From NCBI GenBank assembly GCA_036244855.1, contig BQKZ01000412.1, positions 23,422 to 87,421 of the forward strand: 64,000 nucleotides of DNA, in the 5' to 3' direction. Shown here in pieces: positions 45,486-60,600 of the stretch. The first letter of the stretch is position 1. The number at the start of each line of letters is the position of its first letter. The position numbers and the translations under genes are program-made. Under the pieces are notes generated by a model that saw only the letters and a list, made by a program, of their open reading frames with translations, searched no databases and was not told where the DNA came from. The DNA comes from Temnopleurus reevesii (lineage: Eukaryota > Echinodermata > Echinoidea > Temnopleuroida > Temnopleuridae).

Positions 45486-48400
45486 GGGGGGGGTGCGGTG
45501 TATATACCATTTTACACACTCACATAAAAGGCTTGCATGTATCAATTAAAGAAATAGGGGCTGCAGTCAACGCCAGCCAAAACATACAAAAAAAAGGAGA
45601 TATTCTTCATTCAGCTGTTTGCTTTATTGGAAATGTAGATCGTAGTCGGGTTGAATCCTGCCATTTAGGGCATGAATCGTTAGTGTGTTGGTATATGAAG
45701 AGAATAATAAAAGGAAAAACGTTTAATTTGTTAAAATTATTTCCCCCAAAGACCTAAGTCTAACCTGGCAGCGGCTATGACGAATTCGAACCTTGGACCT
45801 TTTGGCCGAAAGAGGAGCGCCCAACTGATAAGATGGATAGTATTAGTATTTTTGTATTGATTATCAGTAACCCAATTTGTTCTTGATTCAATATATATTA
45901 AACAATCACTCATCACTTTGATCTTTATTTTTGTTGCATTTTGGTAATTTTTCAAGTTGAGAACATCTTGTAAATATCATACATTGAAGGTGAAAATTAG
46001 AATTCAAATATTTACATTATGATTATTACTTATTTAATGCAACGCAAATTTAAATATCATAACATTTCCATGATGAGCTTGTGAACATGGACAAACTGAC
46101 AGTTTTTTTTTTTGTAATCAGATTGGATGTTTTTCAATGTACGTATATAATTCACATTTTTGTTTAAAAAATTAGATTTTGCTAATGACATTTTTTTTTT
46201 ACTTGTTGTCATTAAACATCACGTCGTCGTAAACCGGTGTCAAACAGATTTAAATATTTTCGTCTGAACTTTACCTTTAACCTCACCATCGAAAGACGTA
46301 TTCGTTCTTTGGATATTTATGTCTGAGATCGACCTTTAACATCATCACCAGAAAGATATCAGCAGCATTCAAACCTAAACTCAAGTCCATATTTAACTTT
46401 TAAGAGTAGATCGATGTTCATTTCATGGAAATAAAATAAATATCTAAAAAAGGATAGCCATGCAACATGTGCGTAATAAGATTTAGTATACAGTTCTATT
46501 TGGAGAGTTGAATTGAGAGTAAGAATGAACCGACTTGAAGAGAAATGTCTTTAAGATTCCCTCAACTATTTTCGTATCCTAATAACAGTGATGACTTTTG
46601 AATAGATTATGTCGAAGTAATTAGGTTGGAAGATGTAATATGTTCAAATGATTGGCGACGCTCTGCGAAAATTGTGTTTGTTTCGTAAATACGCGGGCGA
46701 TAATATTACCGTACGGTCTCCATTCAACTTTTAGGAAAGCCCGTATGAAAGGCAGCAACATTCCGGATAAAGCAATGAAATGAATCCTTATAAATGCTGC
46801 CTTCATTTTGATAATTTCCATCAAGATGAGATCCTGACAACTATTTCCACCTCTTTAATCGATAATGAAATATTCAAGAGAATTAAAAAAACTCCCGGTA
46901 ATATCTTTGTTCTGCATGTGAGAAAAACCAGGCTAACGGTGTAATAGTTTATGTCGAAAATGTTGTTCATAATTGGCGTAGATATTCACAAAATTATGAA
47001 AAAACCGCCAAAAATGAATTTTCATAACCATCATTTTACTTAAAAATTATTATTGCTAAGAATAATCCATTCCGCAGGCTGATAAAGACATGGATTTTCG
47101 AGTTACCCAAAATTGTATCCCAAGCCCAGCGGGAAAGTTTTCCACAAACGAAAGGTCTAACTTGTTCTTTCCGCATAGATCAGATGGACAAAGCTAATCA
47201 AATCAAATTCATGATTTGCCGCGACAATAACCTAATTAATGTCTCATGTTACCCCACCTGGGATGTGGAGGCAATTGTACTTTCCAATTGAACTTTTATT
47301 GATGAATAATGCTAAACGAAATCTAAAACGACGACGGTTTTTACTTATTACTTTTGAGAATGGAAGAGTGGCGGCATGGAAAGTAACCCGTTACGGTCAG
47401 GAGAAAGTTTCACCATTGGGAATCGTGTGAATTTCATGAAGGAACTCATAATACAATCATTTGTTAATAAGAATGGCCCATTATGAAGTAACATATATGA
47501 CCTACGGGGAGCAATAATTCATATAATGTTATCGATTTTGCTATCTCATGAATAGTAATATATATTACTTAATAATATCTGCATAAAGCTTTATCCATGA
47601 AAAAAGTCAATGGATTGAAACCGATTTTCAATTTCACCATACCACTACAATCGTCATTACAATACTATACTTATGTAGCTGCATGTGCCAATACCATTTC
47701 AATGTGTACGTTCTTATGTTATTCTCTATGCTAAGTTTTAAATGCAATCGAGTCTTTTTCAAGAAATTCAACCGCCCAACTACTCCAATGCCCTTAATGC
47801 AAAGCTCCCGTTGCACAATCATCATGATCATGATAATTGCATTTATAATTATGAGCGCAGATTTTGCTCGGGTGTGGCTCGAACCCAAGACCCTCTGATC
47901 ATAAGGCATGCGCACTAACCATCGAACTACATGAACCAGACTTGAGTTATATGAGAGTTACACAGCAAATTAATTTTGAAAATGAATAATTGCACTTTAC
48001 GCATAGGAATCATATCTAGGAATGTGCGTAATGAACCAATGACGTAATGAAGCAACTTTTCCCCAATCTGACATTAAAAAATGCTTGCCCCAAATATATT
48101 GCACCATCTCAGATACCTACATTCTAATTTCCATCAGAAAATTTAAAAAAAAATACCAAAATTTATATTGAATAATAACTAGGTTTCATTTAAACAGAGG
48201 AGCCTTTTATAAAATTTTTATAAAGCGATATTTTTTAGATCCCTTTTTACCATTCCGTGGCATTTTATGTTATAACTTGAACGTTGTATGCAATTACTGC
48301 CATTGCATGGTAGTGCTAAAATAGAAGTAGATTCAAATTTACGTGACACACACACTATACTATAACCTTTCTCCTTTATTGTAATGTACTATGTCAATTT

Positions 48401-48587
48401 AAAGACATATACTAACACATTACATTCGGATGTGCCTTTTCATGACTTATAAATATAAAAAGATGTCCCTTTCCACGGACATACTATATTCAGACAACAC
48501 CTTTTCACATTTCATTCGTCCTATATGAGTAGTGAATGCCATTTTCCTCTGTCTCTCTCCCTCTCCCTCCTTCCCCCGGCTCCCTCT

Positions 48588-48635
<48 letters not shown>

Positions 48636-51600
48636 CCCCTCTCTTCACCCCCTCTCTCCCTCTCTCCTCTCCATCTCTCTGTCTATGTCTGTCTCTCTAC
48701 CCGTTCCCATCTTTCACCATCGTAATTCTTTAATAGGTTATTTCACATCTACTTTAGATCTCCGCCACACGTAGCCTATTACACCTCAACAATATGACCA
48801 CTTGACATACAGTTTGGTAATTTGTGACACTGGGTTTCACTGCCTTTCTGATCAACTCCATTATCCCTACTCCCGTCCCTATTTTAAAAAGACTAGTCTA
48901 TGATATAGGTATATTTTGATACAAGATACATTAATTTCTTCATGAATTGTTTAAAACTACCAGTTGAGGAGCTTTATCGGTTTTAGTTATGAAATCAATG
49001 TATTTGAATGTTGACATAATATATATTTTAGCAGACTAGTTTCCGAAATATCATGGCAATCGAGTCGATCTAATTGGCAGTGACTGAGAATCCAGTATGG
49101 ATGATGGAGATCATTCTGAAGTGTATACCCTTCACTCATATCGGTCCCCTCATTCAAACTTATTAGCACTGATACATGTCATCGTATTGTTTGACCCTGA
49201 GTCACTGAATGCCAGTTTAGTCTTTCTTCGATCGCATTAGAACAGAACATTCCTTCCATTTATGCACGTTGAAATCCATAAATCAAATCATTATGAACGT
49301 ATGACATGGTGAGCATAGTTCGTTTGAACAGAGTGCATGGCAATAAGACAATATCATTCAGCAATGTTTATGAAAATTATTGTAAATACTTTGATAACAA
49401 CTGAAGTAAGTATTAACCGCAAACACCAAATCTCACATGTTTATATTTAGTTAGTGTGTGTCATTATGCATATAGTTTCTCCTTACAAATCTTGTAGCAT
49501 TATAATTGATAACTTTTCTTGTCTCGTCATGCCGTCCATTGACTCATTGAAAATCTCATGGGACGTGAAACTTAGAATCCAATCTTTTAAAACAAACATG
49601 AGTGGTTATAATGTGTCGTGGTAATTAGGAAGCTAAACAAGGGAAAAAAGGACTACTCATCTGTCATATTTGTACTCAAAATATACAATGCAATAATACT
49701 TATATTAATGTTAAAGGGCATTTAAAGTTAGTCATCGAATACTAGTACACATCTGTTACCACGAGTGTACAGATCTTAATCAAACACGTAAGACTGAATA
49801 AGATCTTTACTCATAGCTTTTTATCTCGCAAAACCAACTAAAAGTTAGCTTGATGAAGTTCACATCAAACCCAACTTGTTCAGATCTGGATTTTTTTCTG
49901 AATTCATATAGTAGTACCACAATAATAATGAGGAATAAAAAAAAACTATTTCATTGGTTGATAACGTAAATAAGTGAAAGTTTAATAAATTCGAACCAAC
50001 CTTTTCTCGGCTCTTTGACAAAATGTGCCAAAATTTATTTAAAAAAAACGCGCCTAAGAAAACGACTTGACAGGATAATAATGGATATTGTGTTACCGTT
50101 AAACCCGGTGAACATGGACGCCGGTGCGAAGAGGAGCAACCCGAGAAAAAAGTTCTTCAATTCTATTTCTATCATGTCGACTCTCAAGTTTTTAATTATT
50201 CTCCCCACAGATTGAGAGACTTCCAAAGGAGGGTCCCGGGAGTGACCTATCTGATTAGAAACGATTCTTAAATGGATACATAGTGTCCCATTAAAGATGC
50301 AAAGAAAAAAAAAACCCTTCAAACAAAGGATGGCTAAACAGTTTCACTTCTTTGGCCATTAATATACAAATTGGTAGAAAATGTACCTGGTCCTTTGCAC
50401 TTGTTTCTTTTTTCTTAATCTATTCGGCTAAAAGTGATTGAGTTTGGGGTGAACAGGGACACTTTCCCTAGAAGTCCCTTCTGTTACTCATTTATATGGT
50501 TATTATAACGAGAAAAATTGTTCTGAAGTGTTTTTGATGTCTTGCAAGTTCAAAAAAGGTTTTGAATTATTATTTTGAATGAGTTTATTCGAGTACCACG
50601 TAATGATAGGTTAGGCTTCTTTGTGCCTCATGGTAAAATTCCATGACTTTACCCTATAATTATAGGCTAAAATGATTATAGAAGCTCCCACCCCTCCCCT
50701 ATCCCGTGGTATTTCTTTTCGCTGCATTTTAACTATACTATACGGCATTTGTGATTATTTGGCTTAGTTTACTAGGTTATTGTCTGCATCACATCTATTT
50801 GGGTGTTGACGATGACAGATAATAGTCTGGGATTATCCAATAGGAGGGAGGGGGTTCTGAGAAAAAAAAGGTCTTAAATGTAAGAAAGAGATGGAAGCCA
50901 TCTAGTTTTTCGATACGGCCCGTCGGCATTGCAAGAAGGACCCCCCCACTCCAGCCGCCTGGATCCGTGTAAGGTATACTTTGGGTTGGTTATGCGGAAA
51001 CGATAATTGTTATACTGAGTAAGGAAATAAAAACTCCCCTATTTCTAAAGAGGTATTGTTTAAAGTATAAAATGTCTAATGAATTGAATGATGTACTTTT
51101 GTAGAGTACACATCTTTCTATATTGTGCTACCATCAATTGCACGTATGACTGAAGAAATACACACACGCGTCGAGTCGTGCACACCCACATACAAATACG
51201 TATACACCACGCGACAAAATACGAGCCTCTGACACACATATACATACACCCACCAAGAAACACATACACACCCCCCAAAATCTAATATTTTTGCACACTT
51301 TCTCGAACAAAAATCATTGGCGAATGTTTTAAGGCGTTATTTAAGTTTGTTACAAGTCATGTCTCATTCGATTGAGCTGTAGCTAGAAAACTTGCTTGAA
51401 AGAAATTTCAAAAGAAACTAATACTTTTAATTATGCTTTGCACTGTGCATTGTTAATAGGCACTGTTGCACATTGAATGCCTAGGTTAGGGCAGGGTCTG
51501 TAATACATTAAGTTTGGTATGTCTTCTTTTGTCTAGTATGGGCTTGGTGCTAGTTTGGCATGCACTCTTCTTTTCGGTTCTGTTGCTAAGTGATGAAAAC

Positions 51601-54600
51601 AAGTTAATTGGTTTAGCTATTGAAAAAGGAGGGATATGTAAAATTTAGTCACAAGCATCTTGGATTTAGTGGAGACAAGACCTAGAGTTAGGGGTCTCGA
51701 AAGTAGCCGACACCCAATAGGCGGGTTTACTAATAGATGCAAAGTTTATGCATACCTCTAACACAAAGGTTGTTCTTGACAACCCCAAAGCTTGCCCGAG
51801 GCTTGCCCGACATAGCAACAAGTAATGTATGCAAACTGGATTCCAAGTATTGTAGTCTTATCGTTATCAACCAGTCTTTGGAATACCACGTATCTACGTT
51901 TAACGCACATTAATTTGAATATATAAGTAAACCCGCCTATTGAGGTGTGCTAGACTTTATGGCAGTACAGTGCACTGTATGCAGCATGACTGTTAGAACC
52001 AAGGCGCAGCCTTCGCTGTTGTATGCCAACTGTTGCTGTAGCGTTTGAACTGGACATGGGCTCGTCGTCTTTGAAGTTACTTGTCAAGTGAACTGTAAGT
52101 TGAATTTCGTTTTCCACTCTGTAAGTTGTTTAAAAGGAAAGGAATTATGACAAATGTTGATGTGTTGAATTACTTTCAAAGTGAATTACAAAACATTTCA
52201 TATTTGAGATGCTCCAAATCATAAATTCCTCAGAATAAGTTTGGAAATCTAAGTTTACGGACACATAGCAGAAATACGGGAAATTTACTTTCATATAGAG
52301 CAATATCACTGAAAAGAGTAATTTATTACCTAAAGAATGACATCTAATTTATTTACAGATGTTATTTCACGGCTGAGCAATTCCCTATGAAAACAAAAAA
52401 GGTATGACACTAAAAACTGCAAAATTTGTAATTTACTTATTATAGTGTCAGTGGTTTTGAATGGATAAAATTGATGCAAGAGCAGGAAGAAACGATTAAT
52501 TAAAGAGTGAAATAATGAATAAATGAGATTTTGTTCAGGTGAAATTTTCAGATTGTTCATTGTAATAAACCTCTTTACATGTTGATTAGCATTGATAATC
52601 TGTTATTTTATTAATCGATTTATCCATTCATAGGCTTAGCTAGGCTTGTTTCCATTTAAATCCATATTTTAACAACGTGAATACAATAGATCAATTATTG
52701 ATTTGCAACTTTTGCGTCCATACTTTTTCACACTTCAAAGATAATTACTCAGCTGTGAAATAACCTCTGGAAACAAATGAGGTGTCATTCTTTAGATAAT
52801 AAAACACTCTTATTAGTTATATGACACGATATGGAAATAAATTTCCCATATTTTTGCTATGTATCCGTAAACTTAGATTTCCAAACTTTTTTTAAGGAGT
52901 TTATATCAATCATATCTGTATAAGGGAGATAACGTTACTTAGTTGGTATAAATGACATTGCTTGTTTCTCACTTCCTACTTCCTATTATCATAGGTATGA
53001 AATGCAAGAGATATTTTTCAATGTCGTTCGTTACGAATTACATATGGTTGCGGTTATGATGCTTTATTTGTGGTTTGACAAATTGGATTTCCTTATTTAG
53101 TGTAGCATTGGGCTGATAGATCACATGTCAGTTATTGAATTAACACTTTTGTAACTGCTGTTATTGCTAACTTTTGGAGATGATATTGCTGTATGTACAT
53201 TAAGAAACTAAATAACATCCTTAATGTTGAGTGAATGTTTTAGGAACCTTTAGTTATCATCCACACAATTTTATGTCTGTAGATGGTGTGGACTCCGGAT
53301 CAAAGTCCGGAGTTTTACGCAGAGACGTATTACGTATAACGTCTACCCACATCTTCTATGTCGTCGTGATCGGGACCCGAACGTCAGCGAGCAGATCGGC
53401 GCCTACATGCCTTGGGACGTCTTAGAGTACTTGCGTATACATGGTCTTTCTTCAAGGCAGGTTTTAAATCGATAGAATAAGTCGATCAGAGATTTCTAAG
53501 AAAGAACATTTTTGATAAATTTTTCTGTCATTCAACATTGTTCAGCTGAACTTTAATTTTACTTGATTATTCCATGTGCGTGAATTATAATCTGTACACT
53601 CCATATACTTAATACTTTCATAAGTTGGTTCACACTCGTATCGATTGTTATATCCGTACCATGGTAATTGCATTAGAAATGTCTTGAACAGTTGACATGC
53701 CTTGCATTTATCTAAACAAACTTCTGTGGAATTAAGTTATGAATTGTTATTTGATTGTGCCATATCGATATCCACAAACACTTAATTGACTTATTGATAA
53801 TGACCTACTTGCATGCCATATTTGTATGCCATATACTTTGTAACCTTCAGGAATTTGAAATGGATTTAAATCGGAATTAAACTTTATTTCCGTAAAAGTT
53901 ATGTTGTTTGCACTTTGTTTGAGTCTTGTGTCAAGACGATTTCCTCGAGGACAACAAGCTAGTCATTGATATTCACCAGTGGTGACAAAGTTCAATCGTC
54001 TAATCTACGAACGAAAATATTCAGTACATATATTTTTGTATTAAGAAAACAAAATTTATCCCAACTGAGTCATGACTTGGGAAAGGAAATGTTACTGTTA
54101 CAGAAACGTTTTTTTAACGTCCAGAGCATCCTCGTGCTTTGGGATGAACGAGTTTTTAATAGTTCGACTTGGTCCCAGACAGTCATCCAATGCATATGCA
54201 TAGACACGAGACATCTGCTTGTGAATTAAATCAAACTCACAATGCATGAAATTAGGACTTACACAAACGAAGGTTCTTAATCTGATGGTTTGACTCCAGC
54301 ATCTCTGCGATAGGATGGAGCTCATTGGTATCAATTCTACTTTGCCAGATAACTAGCTAATTTCGGCTGATCTAGTCGCCGCATGTCACAGACCCAAGTC
54401 GTATATTACCGATTAATTTTCCCTGAAAGCATGTTTAGAGTAATGAGACCAGTTAATTACACCTACAAATAACTCAAAATTGGAAACACATGCATATATT
54501 TTGAAAATGTCAATTATTAATTAACTGCAGCCTGTCGGTAAAAGGCCCAATGACATATGAAACATATCGCGGTGCTCCGTATATAGCTCTATGAAAATAG

Positions 54601-57600
54601 CCGTCATAATCTTTTAGCGCCAGGGTTTGATGCCATTGTGGCCAATAGGGATGAATTAACGAGGATTACAGACTATGGCAACCTATTATGATCTCATACC
54701 GATAGAGAATAAGCGGTGCAAAGTGAAAATTAACTTTGTATTTTACATGTCGTCCATTTAAGCAAGTAAAATAAGGAATAAATGACGTAAATTGCATTGA
54801 CATAATAATATTATTTGTAATGTTAGTGACGGAAGCTTATAATCAATCCAATAAAATCAGTTTGTTCAATGGGTGTTTAGTCATCTGATTAACATGTTTG
54901 TGATGTCTCGTAATACACACATAGGAAACCGCATAATTGAGTACCACTTATATAAATTGACATCTTTATTGATTATAATCATAATTATGCTGAATAAAAC
55001 TCTTATAAAGATCTAACATCGTTTTTCTTTAAAAGGATAAGGTATGCGGCGTATTCCTAAACAATGTATATTTGACATCAGTGAACCCGGCCAGCGCATG
55101 CACCAACGCTGCAATAATACGGGGTTAGCTGGATGGAATCATTTTAGAAAAATCAATTAGATGGTATTTTTTTTCTTCTAAAGAGCAAAAAAAAAATAAA
55201 GTACGACGTCATTTTATGACTGTGGACTCTTCTCGTTAGAGTGCGACAGAGTTTAAAATAATGATATGCTCTCCGGTTTAAGGATAATGAATAAAGCGCT
55301 AACATGTTCAGGGTTGAAGAAATCTATATAACTTGCATGGTGCAAAATGTTTGCGATATACATTAGCTACCGCGAACTTTGTTATGATGTTTAGGGCTAA
55401 ATAGCGAATATTATAGAAAAGGCTACCAACTTTCATTATTCTGTTAAATAGTGCGGATAATGTGTTGGTGTATTACGAAATTTCTACGTATACATGAGGT
55501 ATATACATATATATACCAGTCTTGGAAATTTAAAAATGCAAATTAATAATTGAATCTTTGATAGCCGAAATATAAAGTATTGGTGTGGCCAGGAAATAAA
55601 CCTTGAATGCTTCCCCGTGTCAAACAAGGATGTCACTGATAATTTACCCGAAAATCTAGTTCAGCGACTAAAATGTGAATTCCTCAGTGATGATGAACGA
55701 TTGTGACTATTCAAATGGAAAGTGTTTGTTGGCCCCAAGCATACATATTGCAAGTCATGTTTATTTAAACTCCATTAATGTTAAAACATCCTGAGTGTAG
55801 ACTTAACTTTCAACAATGCTTCATTTCGTTTACATAGTGTATGAACATGATCAAATATGATTACTACTTTTACATTAATCGCTGTGTGCTGTTAATTCAA
55901 GCCATTATCCATAGTCATTAATAGATAATGAGTATAAGAGAAGCTTGCAATGGTAATTACTCCCTGACCACTAACACAACTAATTACGATAACCATTATA
56001 ATTTACGATTCTCTCTGCCATAAATTATGTGAATTTATCCGAAGGTAATAACCGTGGGTGATGAACCATTAATATTTCAAGGACGATTCGTCAATTAGTA
56101 TACTATATCTTGGCTATTACGTAATTTTGTCTATTGCCAAGGGGTAAAATTAACGAAGATGTGACATAATATACTATAATGCATTGAAATTAAAAAGATA
56201 CCAATTTCATGTAATTTACAAGGACGAGTATAATACATTGAAAATAAAATTTCAAAAAAAATAAAACAAAACAAAACATAAAACAAGACCATAAAGATGA
56301 ATAGAATTATGTTTTTGTGCATTGTTTAAAAATATTGAATGAACTATGCTCACGTATAATCATAATACGTTATTGTTCTTTGTATACATGTTACAAGAAT
56401 ATAACTCAAAATGTATTTAATGAATTCCTACTCTCTAAAATTGGTAATAAAATGTTTTATTCTAATTATTTTATTCTAATCGTCAATCACGGGTAGGGAA
56501 GAGTTAATATCAAATGAAATTCGATTACATTTTTTCGACCTCAGCAGTCATTCGAGGGATTACGGAGGTCACTTCAAAGGTCAATTATAAATCTTCTTTT
56601 CACTAAAGTTTCACTCTTTTTTTTGACACAGAGTCTTTTTAAAGTAAATATCTTCACTCATTTTCCCACTATTTAAAAGAAATGGTTATAAACTAGATTG
56701 ATTAATGTTAATTCATTTTTCTTTCTCTCTTTCTATTTAAAGGGAAGGAAATGGTAGATTATGTGGCAGACTACCTATCAACGATCCGTTCTAGACGCAC
56801 AGTCCCTGATGTCCAGCCGGGATACATGAAGAATCTTATACCGGACCACGCCCCTGATGAAGGCGAGAAATGGGACGACATCATGGCAGATATTGAGAGA
56901 GTTATCATGCCTGGGGTAAGTGCATGGATGGACCTTTCACCTATCGGCTCTATTTCGATTGTTAAAAGAAACCTGCCGATTTGGTAGTTTGGGGACTTAG
57001 CATGTGAATTTTCATAACCCTTTGCCATTATGTGGTGATCTAGGTATGATTATGATCTTTCAACCGGTAAAAGTAAGGGCGAAAATCATTCAAAATATAC
57101 AAATCCCTCAAATTACATCAACTCACAATTATTAAAGTGACCAAAAATTTACTTAACAATTCAAAACTGTTTTTCATAGTTTAGAATAGTTATAATAGAA
57201 AAGACGTCCCTGTAGAAAGGAAATGATAGCGTAATTTACATAATTTACATAATTTTTATACTTGCTGCATTTTCAAAGTTTTCTTTTCCCATTTAGGTTG
57301 CGTTTTCGTATTGTATATCAAAAGGAAATTTATGTCAAGCACGAATGTGATAAAACATTGTTTTGTAAAATGTCTTACATCATTTCAGGGGGAAATGTCG
57401 ATCAATAATATCACCTTGCTGTCTCGCTCTGAGTTATGATTGAGAAGGCAGTGGTTATTGTGCTGAATCACACTGCATACTACTCTGAGTGCTCTTTCCA
57501 ATTACCCTTCTCATATTGCTCGCCCGCGGGACAGAGAGACATGCCATCAAATTCCGTTTAAGTGAAATACCCTATCACCGGGATTATGGAGTCTATATAC

Positions 57601-60600
57601 TTCCGTATATCACCAAATTGAAATATGAAATGACGTCAAAATTTTCACAAGATATGTGATGTCATGCGTTTTAATGCAATGCGCCTTTCGACAGACATTT
57701 GAATTTTATGTGTAGTTAATTAATAGGATCACAAATCATTCTCTTTGTATCTATTTCGTAAGAAACTCCTTTTCATTTGGGGATGTCACCGTTTTGTAAG
57801 CGGCACAGCTTTTTTTCATAACCTTGTTCCTTTCACTCTAATACATCGCTGAACAGATCATGGATATATTTCAATAAAGATGCAAAATTTGACCTTATCA
57901 TATGGATATGCTGAACCTCGGAGAGCAATTTCATGACCATTTTAACTTTCAGTGTTATTGTGAATAGCATTCACTGTCTGCCACTTTATAAAACCTGGTC
58001 TTCTGACAAACCGATACCATTTTGCGCAGGATTAAACTTCCCTTTTGAGATACAACTTTCACATTCGATTCATGATGTAGTCATCTCAACGAAAAAGTTC
58101 AACGTCATGATGGCTTATTTCTCGAAATCATATTGTCATTCCCGGTGAAACATTTCAATATTCTCGAATCCAGTTACTACATTAAAGGATGACGTCACCT
58201 GATTAAATTGAAATGCAGTTTCATTACCGAGTTGATAGCGTTCTCTTTCAACGGTAGACGAGTATTCATTATATCCAAATGCTCCCTCGACGATTCCCCT
58301 AAAATGAGAATAATTATAATTTCCTCGAGATCTAAAAATATTGCTTTAAAGATTTCCGATCTCTTTTTATTCTGAACCCCCTTCTTTAAAAGCCCCTCTT
58401 CGTTGTCATTATTTTCATAGCACGTGAATATGAAACGGCTCGTCTAGTCGTAGTTATGTTTTAATATAAAGTAATATATTTTGTTTATAAATTTGTCTAT
58501 TTTTAGCCAGAATTACTCATTTATCTCAGATAAGGTCAGACTCCCATACTCCCATCAAGCTATCATGAACTTCTTCCATGAATATTGTTTATTACAATCA
58601 AGACTATTTTTAGAATAAAGCCGAATTAAAATCGTTTACAGACTATCACACATAATAGAGNNNNNNNNNNNNNNNNNNNNNNNNNNNNNNNNNNNNNNNN
58701 NNNNNNNNNNNNNNNNNNNNNNNNNNNNNNNNNNNNNNNNNNNNNNNNNNNNNNNNNNNNNNNNNNNNNNNNNNNNNNNNNNNNNNNNNNNNNNNNNNNN
58801 NNNNNNNNNNNNNNNNNNNNNNNNNNNNNNNNNNNNNNNNNNNNNNNNNNNNNNNNNNNNNNNNNNNNNNNNNNNNNNNNNNNNNNNNNNNNNNNNNNNN
58901 NNNNNNNNNNNNNNNNNNNNACCCATTGGCAGAGCCCCCACATGCACGCATATTTTCCTGCGCTCACATCATACCCTTCCATGTTGGGAGACATGTTAGC
59001 TGATGGAATCGGCTGCTTGGGATTTACATGGGTAAGCAAAAAAAATCCAAACCAACAGTTATAATGACACGATTACTGTTCCCCTATATAGCTAAATTTA
59101 TTTGTTTTCATTTCTCCGAGGTGACTGTGCTGTCAAATCGCATATTTTTTTTTTATTAAGCGAAGCATTAAACTAAAACTAATCGATAAATAAATTTTAT
59201 TTTTGAATAACGTAACCACATGTAGGTTATAAAGTGTAAATTGTAGGCTTTCGCTTCGAAGAAGAATATTTTGCTTTCAAGGTTACAAATTGCTACATTT
59301 TGGAAGCTCTTATGCTATGGCACTTTTCAATGAAATACATTTTTGATTACCTTATATTCTATTTAGTGGATCGAAACAGCATCTCTTTTTTGAGCCACGA
59401 AAGAGCTGTAGAATAACGAAATTCTTATCGGATATAATTTTTTTCATTTAGATATCGGTTGTTTTCCTCATGAACATTTTGTAAATTGAAATCCAGAAAC
59501 AAAATTATAAGAACACCAGGATTCGCATACCAAATTTCATTCACTTTATATTTTTGTTCAAATATCTTTAGAACTTTATTTATAATAACACTTCTCTGAT
59601 TTTTCGTTACGGTGATTTATCTTGGTAAACTTTTGTTCACGCGCGGGAATTATATATGGACGAAAGGTAATTTCTCAACGTGTTAAAATTTAGGATGCTA
59701 GGCAGGTGTTTTACGATCAAATCCGTTGTTAGATGCACCTTCAATAAAAAAGAGAACTCGTTAGGGCCAGGGTTGTCTCTCATCTTGTCCTTGCTGTCAG
59801 ATACAGTTCAATGGCTCTCCGACGTGAAGATGAATGAATGGGACTAACAAAGAGGATAAAGGTGATGAATAACTAATGAATCGTGCTGAAATACGTCGCC
59901 TGTTGCGATATTTTAGGACGTGGATTGTGCCCTAGGTAGTTGGATGTGTCACTCATTCATAAACACACTTCGTATCAAATTCACTAGAACATTGATATTT
60001 CATAAGCTTCCTTTGACGGGCCACAAATCTCTCCTATATAAACAAAATCCTGAGAGTTTGATAATTCCAATACTGGCAACCCCATCGTTAGTTGTAATCA
60101 ATGCGAATCAAATTATTTTGGGGGGAAATTTGGCTGAACTAGATAACGCATCAGTCGAGTATGTAATCGTAAATCAAAATTCACTTACCAACTTTATATA
60201 ATCTACTGCGTATTGGGCGCTAGAAAGCTTTTAAAATCAAATGCAGAACGGGGCGGGATTTGAATCTGCGACCCTTTGATCACCAGACTAGTGTGATAAC
60301 CACTATACCTTCGGATTAAAGTATAAGTTCGTTATAATGCAATCATGAATACATAGAATCGATTAGGTGTGCACATGGTATCGTGAATTATCTGATTATA
60401 ATGCCAAGAAGCTGTAGAAAACAGGACGAGGTAGCTAATTGACATTGGTTTGGTAATCGAAAAGTCGTGGGCTCGAATCTCTACCGGTCCTGACTGTCAT
60501 ATTCTGTTCAGGGTCACTGGCGTTGTTAAATAAACTTCCCCTTCGAACCTTACTTGACGTTTCCTCTGGACAGGAGGTACGTTTTTTCTGCTAACGCTAG

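Noticed and set aside
58626..59039. Antisense frames of 101-137 codons
   Set aside because: They consist almost wholly of gap N.
60243..60500. Functional tRNA genes
   Set aside because: D-arm and T-arm words are present, but acceptor stems do not pair and the T-loop is altered; SINE heads or pseudogenes fit better.
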